Program-made: the position numbers and the translations under genes
Notes under the pieces: model-generated
Told to the model about the DNA's origin: nothing
Seen by the model: only the letters and a program-made list of their open reading frames with translations
The model's database searches: none
Part shown: positions 41,061 through 50,335 of the stretch, piece by piece
How positions within the stretch are numbered: position 1 is the first letter of the stretch
Layout: the number at the start of each line of letters is the position of its first letter
Assembly (NCBI RefSeq): GCF_041624475.1
Contig: NZ_JBFJUX010000013.1
Coordinates: forward strand, 41,588-105,587
DNA: 64,000 bases
Direction of reading: 5' to 3'
From: Litorivivens sp041624475
GTDB taxonomy: Bacteria; Pseudomonadota; Gammaproteobacteria; Pseudomonadales; Spongiibacteraceae

Positions 41061-42641
41061 TCAATGTTCTCTTGTGGAGAAGAATTCTATATCCGGGTAA
41101 CGCTCCTGGGTCAACTGCAGGTTAACCCGGCTTGGCGCCAGATAGGTCAGATGGCCACCCCCGTCCACTGCCAGGTTGTCGCTGCACTTGCGTTTGAATT
41201 CTTCCAGTTTTTTCGCGTCCTTGCACTCCACCCAGCGCACTGTGTGCACGTTAACCGGCTCGTACATGGCCTCAACCTTGTATTCATCCTTGAGGCGGTA
41301 GGCTACCACTTCAAACTGCAGGACGCCCACCGCACCGACAATCAGATCGGCATTGTTCAGTGGCATAAAGACCTGGGTTGAACCTTCTTCGGCCAGCTGT
41401 TGCAGTCCCTTCTGCAACTGCTTGGATTTCATCGGGTCGCGCAGCCGGATGCGTTTGAACAGCTCCGGCGCAAAGTGGGGAATGCCCGTAAATTTCAGGT
41501 CTTCGCCCTCAGAGAAGGTATCACCGAGCTGGATGGTGCCGTGGTTGTGCAGACCGATAATGTCGCCGGATATGGCTTCGTCCACCAGCTCCCGGTCGCC
41601 GGCCACAAAGCTCACCGCATCGGCGATTTTAACGTCCTTGGCGAGGCGCACATGGCGCATTTTCAGGCCTTTGGTGTACTTGCCGGAACAGATCCGCAGA
41701 AAGGCAATGCGGTCGCGGTGGCGCGGATCCATGTTTGCCTGAATCTTGAAAACGAAGCCGCTGAACTTCTCTTCGGTGGCCTCGACCTTGCGCGCCTCGG
41801 TCTCGCGTGGCAAGGGCGCCGGGGCCCACTCGACAAAGCCGTCCAGCATTTCACGTACGCCGAAGTTAGCCAGTGCCGTACCGAAAAATACCGGCGTTTG
41901 CTTGCCGGCGCGGTAGGCGTCCAGATCAAACTCATGGCTGGCGCCTCGCACCAGCTCAATTTCATCGAGGAAGTCCTCGTGCATATCGCCCAGCAGATTT
42001 TTGGCCTCTTCGGATTCCAGCCCCTGAATCTGAATGTCTTCGGCTACCACCTTATTCTGACCCGCCTTGAATACGTGCAGGGTGTCGGTATAGAGGTTGT
42101 AGACACCCTTGAAGTCGCTGCCCATGCCCATCGGCCAGTTGATGGGCGCCGCAGCGATACCTAGCACAGATTCCACTTCATCAAGCAATTCGATGGGGTC
42201 ACGGATGTCCCGGTCCATCTTGTTCACAAAGGTGAGAATCGGCGTGTCGCGCAAGCGACAGACGTTCATCAATTTGATGGTGCGGTCCTCGACACCCTTG
42301 GCACCGTCAATCACCATGAGCGCCGAGTCGACCGCTGTCAGTGTGCGATAGGTGTCTTCGGAAAAGTCTTCGTGGCCAGGGGTGTCCAGCAGGTTGACTA
42401 TGCGCTCCTTGTAGGGGAACTGCATCACCGACGAGGTCACCGAGATACCCCGCTCCTGCTCCATGGTCATCCAGTCGGAGGTGGCGTGGCGATCGGATTT
42501 TTTGCCCTTCACCGTTCCCGCCACCTGAATCAACTGCCCCAGCAACAGCAGCTTTTCGGTGATCGTGGTTTTACCCGCATCCGGGTGGGAAATGATAGCG
42601 AAGGTTCGGCGTCGGGCGACGGCGTCGGTAAAACTGCTCAT
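41061..42641 (-). CDS. prfC: Peptide chain release factor 3
   Basis: 526 residues, the standard RF3 length. GTPase motifs are visible: AIISHPDAGKTTITEKLLL (G1), RGISVTSSVMQF (G2), LLDTPGHEDFSEDTYRTL (G3) and FVNKMDRD (G4). Translational GTPase domains II and the RF3-specific C-terminal domain follow (QVFMPLNNADLIVGAVGVLQFEVV). It recycles RF1/RF2 from the ribosome. It leads a minus-strand run prfC-rsuA-rsmC with tight or overlapping junctions. Confidence 0.96.
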   Translation of the reverse strand: MSSFTDAVARRRTFAIISHPDAGKTTITEKLLLLGQLIQVAGTVKGKKSDRHATSDWMTMEQERGISVTSSVMQFPYKERIVNLLDTPGHEDFSEDTYRTLTAVDSALMVIDGAKGVEDRTIKLMNVCRLRDTPILTFVNKMDRDIRDPIELLDEVESVLGIAAAPINWPMGMGSDFKGVYNLYTDTLHVFKAGQNKVVAEDIQIQGLESEEAKNLLGDMHEDFLDEIELVRGASHEFDLDAYRAGKQTPVFFGTALANFGVREMLDGFVEWAPAPLPRETEARKVEATEEKFSGFVFKIQANMDPRHRDRIAFLRICSGKYTKGLKMRHVRLAKDVKIADAVSFVAGDRELVDEAISGDIIGLHNHGTIQLGDTFSEGEDLKFTGIPHFAPELFKRIRLRDPMKSKQLQKGLQQLAEEGSTQVFMPLNNADLIVGAVGVLQFEVVAYRLKDEYKVEAMYEPVNVHTVRWVECKDAKKLEEFKRKCSDNLAVDGGGHLTYLAPSRVNLQLTQERYPDIEFFSTREH

Positions 42642-42892
42642 AAATTAAGTTCAATATCTGCCGGCAAATGAGCCGTGAATTATACCGACACAGCGGCCTG
42701 TCTACACGGATTCTTATCCACTAGTATGGCAAGCCTTCGAGGCCGTAGCGATCGGCGTCCTGGAGACAAGGCCCTTCTGGCCTGTTTCGTGCATTACTCA
42801 CTCTGCCGTCTTCCTGTCATGTGTCTGCAATCGGCAGGCACTAGCCTTTGCGGCTGAACAACCTGATATCACTGCCTTCGCCGGAGGAATTC

Positions 42893-44467
42893 ATGACCAC
42901 CGCACCTGCTTCCCCTACACCTTGTCCCACTCCACCCAGTGCCGTAGAACGCTCACTGGCGGGGAAAAACCTGCTGATTACCGGCACCACCGGCTTTCTG
43001 GGCAAGGTGGTACTGGAAAAACTTATCCGCGATTTACCGCAGATTGGCGGCATTTACCTCCTGATTCGCGGCAATCGTCACTATCCTACAGCCCGCGAGC
43101 GCTTTATTGCCGAAGTGATGAGTTCCTCGGTATTCGGCACCCTGCGCCAGCAAAGCCGCGCTGCCCTCGAACGCTTTCTGCACGACAAGGTGCACTGTTT
43201 GACCGGTGAAGTTACCGAGCCCCGCTTTGGCCTGAACCCGCAGGCTTTTCAGCAACTGGCTGACCAGCTCGACCTGATTGTTCACTCTGCGGCGAGCGTC
43301 AACTTTCGCGAGCGCATGGATGTCGCCCTATCCATCAACACCCTCTGCCTGCACAATATTGTCGCGCTTTCCGAGGCTGGAGGCGCCATTCCGGTGCTGC
43401 AGGTATCCACCTGCTATGTGAACGGCTTTCAGCGCGGCGCCATCCACGAGGCGTTCAACGCCCCGGCTCGCGAAGACCTGCCCAAAGATGAAAATGGCTT
43501 GTATGACATTGCGCCGCTTGTTGCCGAACTGCAGGACAAAATCACCGCGCTGGCGTCAGACTTTAAGGGCCGCTCCCTGGCGGAACAACTGGTATTGCTG
43601 GGCGAACGTGAATCGCGCCGCCGCGGCTGGAACGACACCTACACCTTCACCAAGTGGCTTGGGGAACAGTACCTGCGAAAAGCCCTGCACGGTAAAGCGC
43701 TGACCATCGTGCGCCCGGCCATTATCGAAAGCACACTGAAGGAACCCACCCCCGGCTGGATCGAAGGAGTCAAGGTCGCCGATGCGGTACTGCTGGCCTA
43801 CGCCCGTCAGAAAGTGGTGTTCTTTCCCGGCAAACGCAGCGGGGTGATTGATGTCATTCCGGCGGATCTGGTGGCCAACGCGGTTATTCTCGCCGGCGCA
43901 GAGCTGATGACGGCACCGGTTTCACACCGCATATATCAAGCCTGCAGCGGCGCACGAAACCCGCTGTTACTGGGTGATTTCGTCGACTACCTGATGCTTG
44001 AGGCTCAGGAAAACCATCTGACCTACGAGAAGCTGTTTGAGGTGGAGCCGCGCAAACCTTTCAAAGTGATAAACCGGCGTTTGTTTGATATTAGTTTGTT
44101 TGTACTGTGCCGAACTTTAAGCACCCGCGATAAAACCCTGAAACTGATGGGACGAAACCAACCCTCACGTTTGCTGCGCAACCTGAACGCCATGAACCGG
44201 CTGGCCGAAATCTTCGCCTTTTATGCCACACCGAACTATGTCTTTCACAGCGATCAACTGCAGGCGCTGGGGCAGCGCTTGCAAGAAACGGGAGCTGAAG
44301 CTCACTTTCCGGTGGACGCCGCCATAATCAACTGGGAGCACTATATCCGCAAGGTGCATATCGCGGGTCTGAACAGCTACGCGCTCACCGATAGCAAGCC
44401 TGCACCGCGCAAGCCTTCCAGCGATCCGGTGCAGGAGCCTGCGAAAGGCTCGCAGCAGGCCGCTTGA
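42893..44467 (+). CDS. Fatty acyl-CoA/aldehyde reductase, Marinobacter FarA type
   Basis: 524 residues from the ATG at 42893, preceded by CCGGAGGAATTC. The Rossmann motif LLITGTTGFLGKVVLEKLIR (about 27-46), the substrate-region VSTCYVNG and catalytic DTYTFTKWLGEQ (Y-x3-K) are all present, as is PGWIEGVKVADA. The whole chain resembles the roughly 513-residue Marinobacter reductase used for wax-ester synthesis, which makes fatty alcohol from acyl-CoA. It has the NAD-binding-4 and sterile (male sterility) C-terminal domains. No wax ester synthase is in the window. A storage-lipid role is inferred from the family. Confidence 0.9.
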   Translation: MTTAPASPTPCPTPPSAVERSLAGKNLLITGTTGFLGKVVLEKLIRDLPQIGGIYLLIRGNRHYPTARERFIAEVMSSSVFGTLRQQSRAALERFLHDKVHCLTGEVTEPRFGLNPQAFQQLADQLDLIVHSAASVNFRERMDVALSINTLCLHNIVALSEAGGAIPVLQVSTCYVNGFQRGAIHEAFNAPAREDLPKDENGLYDIAPLVAELQDKITALASDFKGRSLAEQLVLLGERESRRRGWNDTYTFTKWLGEQYLRKALHGKALTIVRPAIIESTLKEPTPGWIEGVKVADAVLLAYARQKVVFFPGKRSGVIDVIPADLVANAVILAGAELMTAPVSHRIYQACSGARNPLLLGDFVDYLMLEAQENHLTYEKLFEVEPRKPFKVINRRLFDISLFVLCRTLSTRDKTLKLMGRNQPSRLLRNLNAMNRLAEIFAFYATPNYVFHSDQLQALGQRLQETGAEAHFPVDAAIINWEHYIRKVHIAGLNSYALTDSKPAPRKPSSDPVQEPAKGSQQAA

Positions 44468-45502
44468 TCAGAAGGCCAACTGCCAGCCGGCGCTCAGATA
44501 GGGTTCGCGCTCCAGCTGCACACCGTTGAGGTCCTGATGCAGCGGCAGCGTGTATTCCAGCGCAAAGCGGTGCCCCTGTAAGCGGCCCTCAGGAATATAG
44601 GCATTGAGACCATAGCTCAGACTCAGACGATCACCACCGTAGTTGTCGGTGTTGGCCGTGGTCACCATTTTCGGGTTCAGGTCGTCACGCGCGCCGTCTA
44701 TTTTGCCCTGGGATTCCCCGCTTAAACGCAGGCTGTAAGACAGATAGTCGGTGGCCTTGCGCGCCACCCAGACAGTCAAAGCTGCGCTGTTGCCGAGGCG
44801 ATAATCGTTGTCATTGCGTTCCAGCGGCAAGGCGGCCGACAACTGAGCGCCAAGGTTGTAGGCGCCGGAATACGCTTGCCAGGTAATTCCCGGCAGCAGT
44901 TCAACACTGCCACTGCCCAGCTGCATGCCATAAGGCAATTTGGCATCGGCCATCGCCGGGGTATCGTCTTTCTCATCAATAGAGCCGGTGGGTAAACTGA
45001 GCCCGGCGTTTAAATGGATTCGGTGGCTGCTATCCGCGGATTCATAAAGACGAATCAAACCACCGACTTTGGTATCACCCAGACCCTCGGCTTCCGTGGT
45101 AAACGTCGCGCCCATGCGGGTGATGTGATCCATCGAAAAGCGCTTGTGCGAGGTCATCAGCATCAGTGTTAGCGCATCGCTGGGGGCATACATCACTCCC
45201 AGCATCTGCATTTGCATGTCCATGCGCGTTGGCGCCACCATAACGCTGCCCGGCATCATCATGGAGCCCGTAACGCTCGCCGCGGAAACCTGATCAGTTC
45301 CCTCAACCAGCCCTTCCATGCGCATATCCATAAAGCGGTAGGAGAGCATCCACTCGCCAGCTTGATGAGTATGGTCCCCCATCACACCAATCGGTGCGTG
45401 TGAGGCGGGGCCAATACTGGCCGGATGGTGATTGGCGAGATCGGCAAACGCGCCCGCGCAGGTTAGCGCCGCCAGGCAGACAGCAAGTGAACGGATATGC
45501 AT
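44468..45502 (-). CDS. Met-rich outer-membrane barrel-type protein
   Basis: 344 residues from the ATG at 45502 (MHIRSLAVCLAALTCAGAFA signal peptide) with GAGG upstream. The region about residues 50-130 is unusually rich in methionine, with runs such as MMMPGSVM, RMDMQMQMLGVM and LTLMLM, and has early histidines (LANHHPASIGPASH). The rest is beta-strand-like and ends with an aromatic residue (LSAGWQLAF), as in porin-like proteins of the phenol/MetA-type 'transporter' family. Met/His-rich extracytoplasmic regions are often copper-binding, so metal handling is a hypothesis. It is divergent from the RegB-like sensor. Confidence 0.75.
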   Translation of the reverse strand: MHIRSLAVCLAALTCAGAFADLANHHPASIGPASHAPIGVMGDHTHQAGEWMLSYRFMDMRMEGLVEGTDQVSAASVTGSMMMPGSVMVAPTRMDMQMQMLGVMYAPSDALTLMLMTSHKRFSMDHITRMGATFTTEAEGLGDTKVGGLIRLYESADSSHRIHLNAGLSLPTGSIDEKDDTPAMADAKLPYGMQLGSGSVELLPGITWQAYSGAYNLGAQLSAALPLERNDNDYRLGNSAALTVWVARKATDYLSYSLRLSGESQGKIDGARDDLNPKMVTTANTDNYGGDRLSLSYGLNAYIPEGRLQGHRFALEYTLPLHQDLNGVQLEREPYLSAGWQLAF

Positions 45503-45590
45503 CAGGGAACCTCCAGTTTCGACGGCGGCAAGTCTACCAACCCACTGCGCTTGCCTGAATGCGACAAACTGACGCACTGGCGTCGATACC

Positions 45591-46904
45591 GTGAGCACGT
45601 ATACTGCACGCAACCAGTCAAAGACCGACAATCCCGTGACCACCGAGCTTCGCGATTCAGCCCCGCTTAACCTCAAACGCCTCTGCCTGTTGCGCAGCGT
45701 GGTGCTGACGGGGCAGTGCCTGGCGCTGGCTTACGCGGTAGAGGTGCTGGGCTGGTCACTGCCCGTTGGCAAGCTGTCCGCCATCCTGTTGATTATGGGG
45801 CTTGTCACACTGGCAACCTGGTGGCGCGCTGACCGCGCATGGCCCGTCACCGACGGTGAATTCCTCTTTCAGTTGCTGATCGATGTGCTGGCACTGACGC
45901 TGGTGCTTTACGAGGCAGGCGGTGCCGGCAACCCCTTTGTATCGTTTTTCCTGGTCCCGATTTGTATCGCCGCCACCACCCTGCCCTGGCGTTTTACCTG
46001 GCTGGTCGCCGCCGGCAGTTTGGCGGCCTACAGCACCCTGCTGTTCTACTACCAACCGCTGGCGGCACTGGAACCCCACCACAACAGCACCGGCCTCAAC
46101 CTTCATGTCATCGGAATGTGGTTCAACTTTGCGGTCAGCGCGGCGTTAATTACCTACTTTGTGGCGCAGATGGCCACCGCTGTGCGACGCCGCGATCAGG
46201 CACTGGCCGATGCGCGCGAGCAGCGCCTGCAGGATGAACAGCTGCTCGCCATTGCCACCCTCGCCGCCGGCACTGCCCACGAACTGGGCACACCACTAAG
46301 CACCATGCGCATACTTTCCGATGAGCTGCGCGACGACCCGGCCTTGCCGGAACCCCTGCGCAAGGATGTCGCCACCCTCGACAGTCAGCTTACCCTCTGT
46401 AAACAGATACTTAACCGGCTGACCACAACGGCCCAGGATTTCAGCGCCGGGCGTACAGAAACCATAGCTGCACATAAATTCTTCGCCTTGCTTAAAGAGC
46501 ATTGGCAGCTATTGCGCCCCTCAACCCACGACGCAAGTTTTCAGATCGACCTGCCGGAACACGCGCAGATGTTGATGGACACCACCCTCGAACAGGCCAT
46601 GATCAATTTGCTGAACAACGCCGCTGATGTCAGCCCTGACTACGTACACCTGCGCGCGTATATAGATGACGGAGAACTGGTCGTAGCGATAGAAGATGCC
46701 GGGCAGGGCATACCAGCAGCCCAAGCCGAGCGACTCGGCACCCCCTTTTACACCACAAAGGGTCGCGGGCTGGGGCTGGGCTTGTTTGTCAGCAACGCGG
46801 CGGCGAACCGCTACGGTGGCAAGCTGGTGTGGCACAACCGCGAGCCGCGCGGCAGTCGGGTAGAACTTCGCCTGCCCTGTGAGGGAGTGTTTGTCGATGG
46901 CTGA
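45591..46904 (+). CDS. regB: RegB/PrrB-type redox sensor histidine kinase
   Basis: 437 residues from a GTG. Six N-terminal membrane segments precede the kinase core. The ubiquinone-binding motif GGAGNPF is at residues 110-116, as in RegB. The H-box is AAGTAHELGTPLSTMR with H230, and a cysteine at 270 (LTLCKQIL) is placed like the redox-active Cys of RegB. N and G boxes follow (LLNNAADV, DAGQGIP, TTKGRGLGLGLFV). It should autophosphorylate in response to quinone redox state and pass phosphate to the adjacent RegA-like regulator, whose start overlaps its end by eight bases. Confidence 0.9.
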   Translation: MSTYTARNQSKTDNPVTTELRDSAPLNLKRLCLLRSVVLTGQCLALAYAVEVLGWSLPVGKLSAILLIMGLVTLATWWRADRAWPVTDGEFLFQLLIDVLALTLVLYEAGGAGNPFVSFFLVPICIAATTLPWRFTWLVAAGSLAAYSTLLFYYQPLAALEPHHNSTGLNLHVIGMWFNFAVSAALITYFVAQMATAVRRRDQALADAREQRLQDEQLLAIATLAAGTAHELGTPLSTMRILSDELRDDPALPEPLRKDVATLDSQLTLCKQILNRLTTTAQDFSAGRTETIAAHKFFALLKEHWQLLRPSTHDASFQIDLPEHAQMLMDTTLEQAMINLLNNAADVSPDYVHLRAYIDDGELVVAIEDAGQGIPAAQAERLGTPFYTTKGRGLGLGLFVSNAAANRYGGKLVWHNREPRGSRVELRLPCEGVFVDG

Positions 46905-47427
46905 GCAGAAGCTGTTATTGGTGGATGACGACCCGGTATTTGTCGACGTTATGGCGCGGGCACTGGAGAAACGAGGGTTTTCGGTAAGCCGTGCCAGCAA
47001 TGTGGATGAAGCGGAAGCCCTGCTGCAAGCGCAGCCGTTTCATAAAGCGCTGGTGGATCTGAAAATGGAAGGTCGCTCCGGCCTGGCTCTGATTGAAGCC
47101 ATTCAGGCACAGCAACCTCAGTGCAAGGTCGTGATGCTCACCGGCTACTCCAGTATCGCCACCGCCGTCGAAGCCATGCGTCTGGGGGCTTACAACTACC
47201 TTTGCAAACCCGCCTCTCTGAAAGATGTGCTGGCAGCCTTCGACAGCCCGGCCACCAGCGATGTGGACGTACCGGAAAACCCGCCCTCGGTTGAGCGTGT
47301 GGAATGGGAGCATATACAGAAAGTACTGGCAGAGAATGACGGCAACGTTTCCGCCACAGCCCGGGCACTGGGCATGCACCGGCGCACCCTGCAGCGCAAA
47401 TTGCTGAAGAAACCGGTACGGCAGTAA
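46897..47427 (+). CDS. regA: RegA/PrrA-type response regulator
   Basis: 176 residues from the ATG at 46897. The receiver domain has DDD near residues 10-12, the phospho-acceptor D54 and the switch MLTGYSSIATAVEAMRLGAYNYLCKP, which follows RegA closely. A short proline-containing linker leads to a Fis-type helix-turn-helix (NVSATARALGMHRRTLQRKL). Targets in relatives include respiration, nitrogen and carbon metabolism genes. Coupled to the kinase by overlap. Confidence 0.92.
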   Translation: MAEQKLLLVDDDPVFVDVMARALEKRGFSVSRASNVDEAEALLQAQPFHKALVDLKMEGRSGLALIEAIQAQQPQCKVVMLTGYSSIATAVEAMRLGAYNYLCKPASLKDVLAAFDSPATSDVDVPENPPSVERVEWEHIQKVLAENDGNVSATARALGMHRRTLQRKLLKKPVRQ

Positions 47428-47437
47428 GCTCGTCGGA

Positions 47438-47974
47438 CTACCAAAAACCGCGAAGGCTTAACGCTGTCTGCTTATAGTCGTCTCCCAGCCAGAGGTATTG
47501 CAGGCCGATAGTGAATGACTCACCACCCAGCCCCACTTCGATACCTGCCGCCGGTGTGCTGACCTCGTCCAACACACGATTCTGATCGTCAGCTTCTTTA
47601 ATACGCTGATAGCTATGCCCTGCTTTGAATTCCGCAAATGCAAAGCGCCCAACGCGATAGCCTAGGAAGGCATTGTGGGCATAAATATCCAGCTCTGCAT
47701 CAAAGGACAGGTTGAAGGCCTGTGGGGAATTGGGATCAAAGGTGAAACCAGGCTCAAGACTGGTTACCAAACTGTAGTCGTATTCCAAGTAGGCCTTTCC
47801 CCAACGGGCCCCGAGAGACATACCAAACCCAAAGGCATTGTCCTCTTCACCCACAAAGCGGGCATCGGCACTGAGAAATTTGAAAGACAACAAACCGCCG
47901 ATATCACCAGACGCGTTTGCAGTGAGAGGCAACAGGCTGCCCAATAGCAGCCCAAGAATTCCTTTTCGCAACAC
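47438..47974 (-). CDS. Small outer-membrane beta-barrel protein
   Basis: 178 residues from a GTG at 47974 (or the TTG next to it) with GGAG close by. The signal peptide is LLGSLLPLTANA. Alternating strands with aromatic girdles (GFGMSLGARWGKAYLEYDYSL, FAFAEFKAGHSYQRI) and a terminal LSLRGFW indicate an eight-stranded OmpA/OmpW-like barrel. Function unknown. Convergent with the response regulator. Confidence 0.75.
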   Translation of the reverse strand: MLRKGILGLLLGSLLPLTANASGDIGGLLSFKFLSADARFVGEEDNAFGFGMSLGARWGKAYLEYDYSLVTSLEPGFTFDPNSPQAFNLSFDAELDIYAHNAFLGYRVGRFAFAEFKAGHSYQRIKEADDQNRVLDEVSTPAAGIEVGLGGESFTIGLQYLWLGDDYKQTALSLRGFW

Positions 47975-48031
47975 ACTCGCTCCTTGCTATTTTTTTGCTG
48001 GAAAGAGTGTGCCACGAAGATTTTGGTATTT

Positions 48032-49252
48032 CTAGAGCTGCGAGCGCCCCTTGTTGGCGGCAATGCGCATACGCAGCGCATTCAGCTTGATAAAGCCTTC
48101 GGCGTCTTTCTGATCGTAGGCACCGGCATCGTCTTCAAAGGTAGCGATGGCTTCGTCAAACAGGGAGTTGTCTGATTTACGGCCCACCACAATCACATTG
48201 CCTTTATAGAGCTTCAGGCGAACCACGCCATTAACAAAGGCCTGGGATTCATCGATCGCCGCCTGCAGCATCTTGCGCTCGGGGCTCCACCAGTAGCCGT
48301 TGTAAATCAGCTTGGCGTAGCGCGGCATCAGCTCGTCTTTCAGGTGAGCCACTTCGCGATCCAGGGTGATGGACTCGATAGCGCGGTGGGCGCGCAGCAG
48401 GATAGTGCCGCCGGGCGTTTCATAGCAGCCACGAGACTTCATACCCACGTAGCGGTTTTCCACCAGATCCAGACGGCCAATGCCGTTGTCACCGGCCAGT
48501 TTGTTCAGGGTTTCCAGCATGCTGGCCGGGCTCAGCTCCTTGCCGTCCAGCGTTACCGGATCGCCGTTTTTATAGCCCAGCTCGATGTAAGTGGGCTTAT
48601 CGGGCGCCGCTTCCGGGCTGACGCTCCAGCGCCACATATCCTCTTCCGCTTCCCAGTACGGGTCTTCCAGATTGCCGCCTTCATAGGAAATATGCAGCAG
48701 GTTGGCATCCATGGAATAGGGCGATTTTTTCTTCTTGCTGGAGAAGTCCACCGGAATCTGGTGCTGCTCGCAATAAGCCATCAGCTTTTCACGGGAGTTC
48801 AGATCCCACTCGCGCCAGGGGGCGATCACCTTGATACCGGGCTTCAGGGCGTAGGCACCCAGTTCGAAGCGCACCTGATCGTTGCCTTTACCGGTCGCAC
48901 CATGGGAAATCGCGTCGGCGCCAGTTTCGTTGGCAATCTCGATCAGACGCTTGGCGATCAGCGGGCGGGCAATGGAGGTGCCCAGCAGGTACTCGCCTTC
49001 ATAGATGGTATTGGCGCGGAACATGGGGTAGACGAAATCGCGAACATATTCTTCGCGCAGGTCATCAATGTAGATTTCCTTGATACCCAGCGCCTTGGCT
49101 TTGGCGCGGGCGGGTTCAACCTCTTCGCCCTGACCGATATCGGCGGTGAAGGTCACTACCTCACAGTCGTAGGTTTCCTGCAGCCATTTGGCAATGACCG
49201 AGGTATCGAGACCACCGGAATAGGCGAGGACGACTTTGTTGATAGCGGACAT
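48032..49252 (-). CDS. argG: Argininosuccinate synthase
   Basis: 406 residues, the usual length. The ATP-binding motif is VVLAYSGGLDTSVIAKWL and other conserved blocks are GATGKGNDQVRFE, PWREWDLNSREKLM and GRLDLVENRYVGMKSRGCYETPGG. It joins citrulline and aspartate in arginine synthesis in the cytoplasm. It is monocistronic here. A long antisense frame over the gene is a shadow. Confidence 0.97.
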   Translation of the reverse strand: MSAINKVVLAYSGGLDTSVIAKWLQETYDCEVVTFTADIGQGEEVEPARAKAKALGIKEIYIDDLREEYVRDFVYPMFRANTIYEGEYLLGTSIARPLIAKRLIEIANETGADAISHGATGKGNDQVRFELGAYALKPGIKVIAPWREWDLNSREKLMAYCEQHQIPVDFSSKKKKSPYSMDANLLHISYEGGNLEDPYWEAEEDMWRWSVSPEAAPDKPTYIELGYKNGDPVTLDGKELSPASMLETLNKLAGDNGIGRLDLVENRYVGMKSRGCYETPGGTILLRAHRAIESITLDREVAHLKDELMPRYAKLIYNGYWWSPERKMLQAAIDESQAFVNGVVRLKLYKGNVIVVGRKSDNSLFDEAIATFEDDAGAYDQKDAEGFIKLNALRMRIAANKGRSQL

Positions 49253-49347
49253 GGAATTCTCCAGAAACGGCGGTTGAACGTGTTCAAAAGGGGCGGAATT
49301 CTACCGTATTCGCCGCGCTGGCAACAGGGGCCGCCTCCAAACCCTGG

Positions 49348-50205
49348 CTAATAGCAGCGCTGGCTCTGGGCAACCGTGAAATGGGTATCCCCTATCGCCA
49401 CGCCCTGCCCCTGTTCGCGGGTGTGAAATTCGAAGCTACGGCCATCGGTGGTATCCAGCAGCATGGTCGCCTTGCCGCCGATATCCACCACCAGCCACCA
49501 CTGCCCGGTGTGACTGTCGGTTTTGGTGCTGGAGGCCGACATGCCCTCAATCGACATATATGACTCACTCATGTAGTCGTAGGCATACTGGCCGTTGCGG
49601 CAAAAATCGTAGGTTTCTGTGGCGCCGCTGGCGTAGGCGCCATGGCCACCCGCCCCTCCCTGACTGAAATTACTGGCGCTGCCGGCAGCCGTCAGTCGTC
49701 GCCCCCAAAACAGCCGCGCCCACTGCCGACCCGTCGGCATACCCCACTCAACCGAGCGGCAAAGGGGTTCCACCAACTTCTCAAGACGGGTTTCCGAGCC
49801 CTTGGGTGCCATGGCCACGGCCGAAAAGGTATTGCCTTCGCTGCCCGCCACCGCGCAGATATGCAAGGCGATCGGCTGACTCTGGTAACGCCCGGAGTAA
49901 GCTTCAAACAAGCCGCTTTCTGTATAGCGCGGCTCGCGGTCGTAGTGAATTTCGATACCCGACTGCTCCAGAGCGGTCGACACCGCCAGGGCAGTTTCCG
50001 GCACCGTACCCTCGGAATAGGCGAACAAACCCAGTTGGATGTCGTCCTTATGCAGCACATAAGCACCAAAGTCGGGATCGTAGTCGCCGGAAAAACCGGG
50101 CGGAAGCGTTAAACTGATCCCCGTTGTCGCCGACTCTACCGTCCTGGCCAGAGCTGTGTTCGTCAGCAGCAAACCGGCCAACAACACCCCAATCGTGATC
50201 TTCAT
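49348..50205 (-). CDS. Exported protein of unknown function
   Basis: About 285 residues from the ATG at 50205 (MKITIGVLLAGLLLTNTALA signal peptide), preceded by GAGGCG; an ATG four codons earlier is possible. The first 130 residues look like a folded domain of unknown type. The C-terminal part has the pattern FCRNGQYAYDYMSESYMSIEG followed by GQWWLVVDIGGKATMLL, a small beta domain with a Cys seen in several exported proteins of unknown role. The middle contains a glycine- and alanine-rich linker (FSQGGAGGHGAYASG). No function can be assigned. Confidence 0.7.
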   Translation of the reverse strand: MKITIGVLLAGLLLTNTALARTVESATTGISLTLPPGFSGDYDPDFGAYVLHKDDIQLGLFAYSEGTVPETALAVSTALEQSGIEIHYDREPRYTESGLFEAYSGRYQSQPIALHICAVAGSEGNTFSAVAMAPKGSETRLEKLVEPLCRSVEWGMPTGRQWARLFWGRRLTAAGSASNFSQGGAGGHGAYASGATETYDFCRNGQYAYDYMSESYMSIEGMSASSTKTDSHTGQWWLVVDIGGKATMLLDTTDGRSFEFHTREQGQGVAIGDTHFTVAQSQRCY

Positions 50206-50335
50206 GACGCGCCTCATGCCTTCAGTCTTTTCGTGTTGAGTGTAGCCTATCGAAGCTATTCAGCGGCATCCCCTCCCTTTAATCAAGCCCGCTAATCCGG
50301 TAGCATGCGCGCTTAACCCGGAGCTGAATCGGCGC

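Noticed and set aside
48344..49351. 335-codon frame antisense to argG
   Set aside because: argG is unambiguous over the whole stretch and the antisense frame has no motif or ribosome site.
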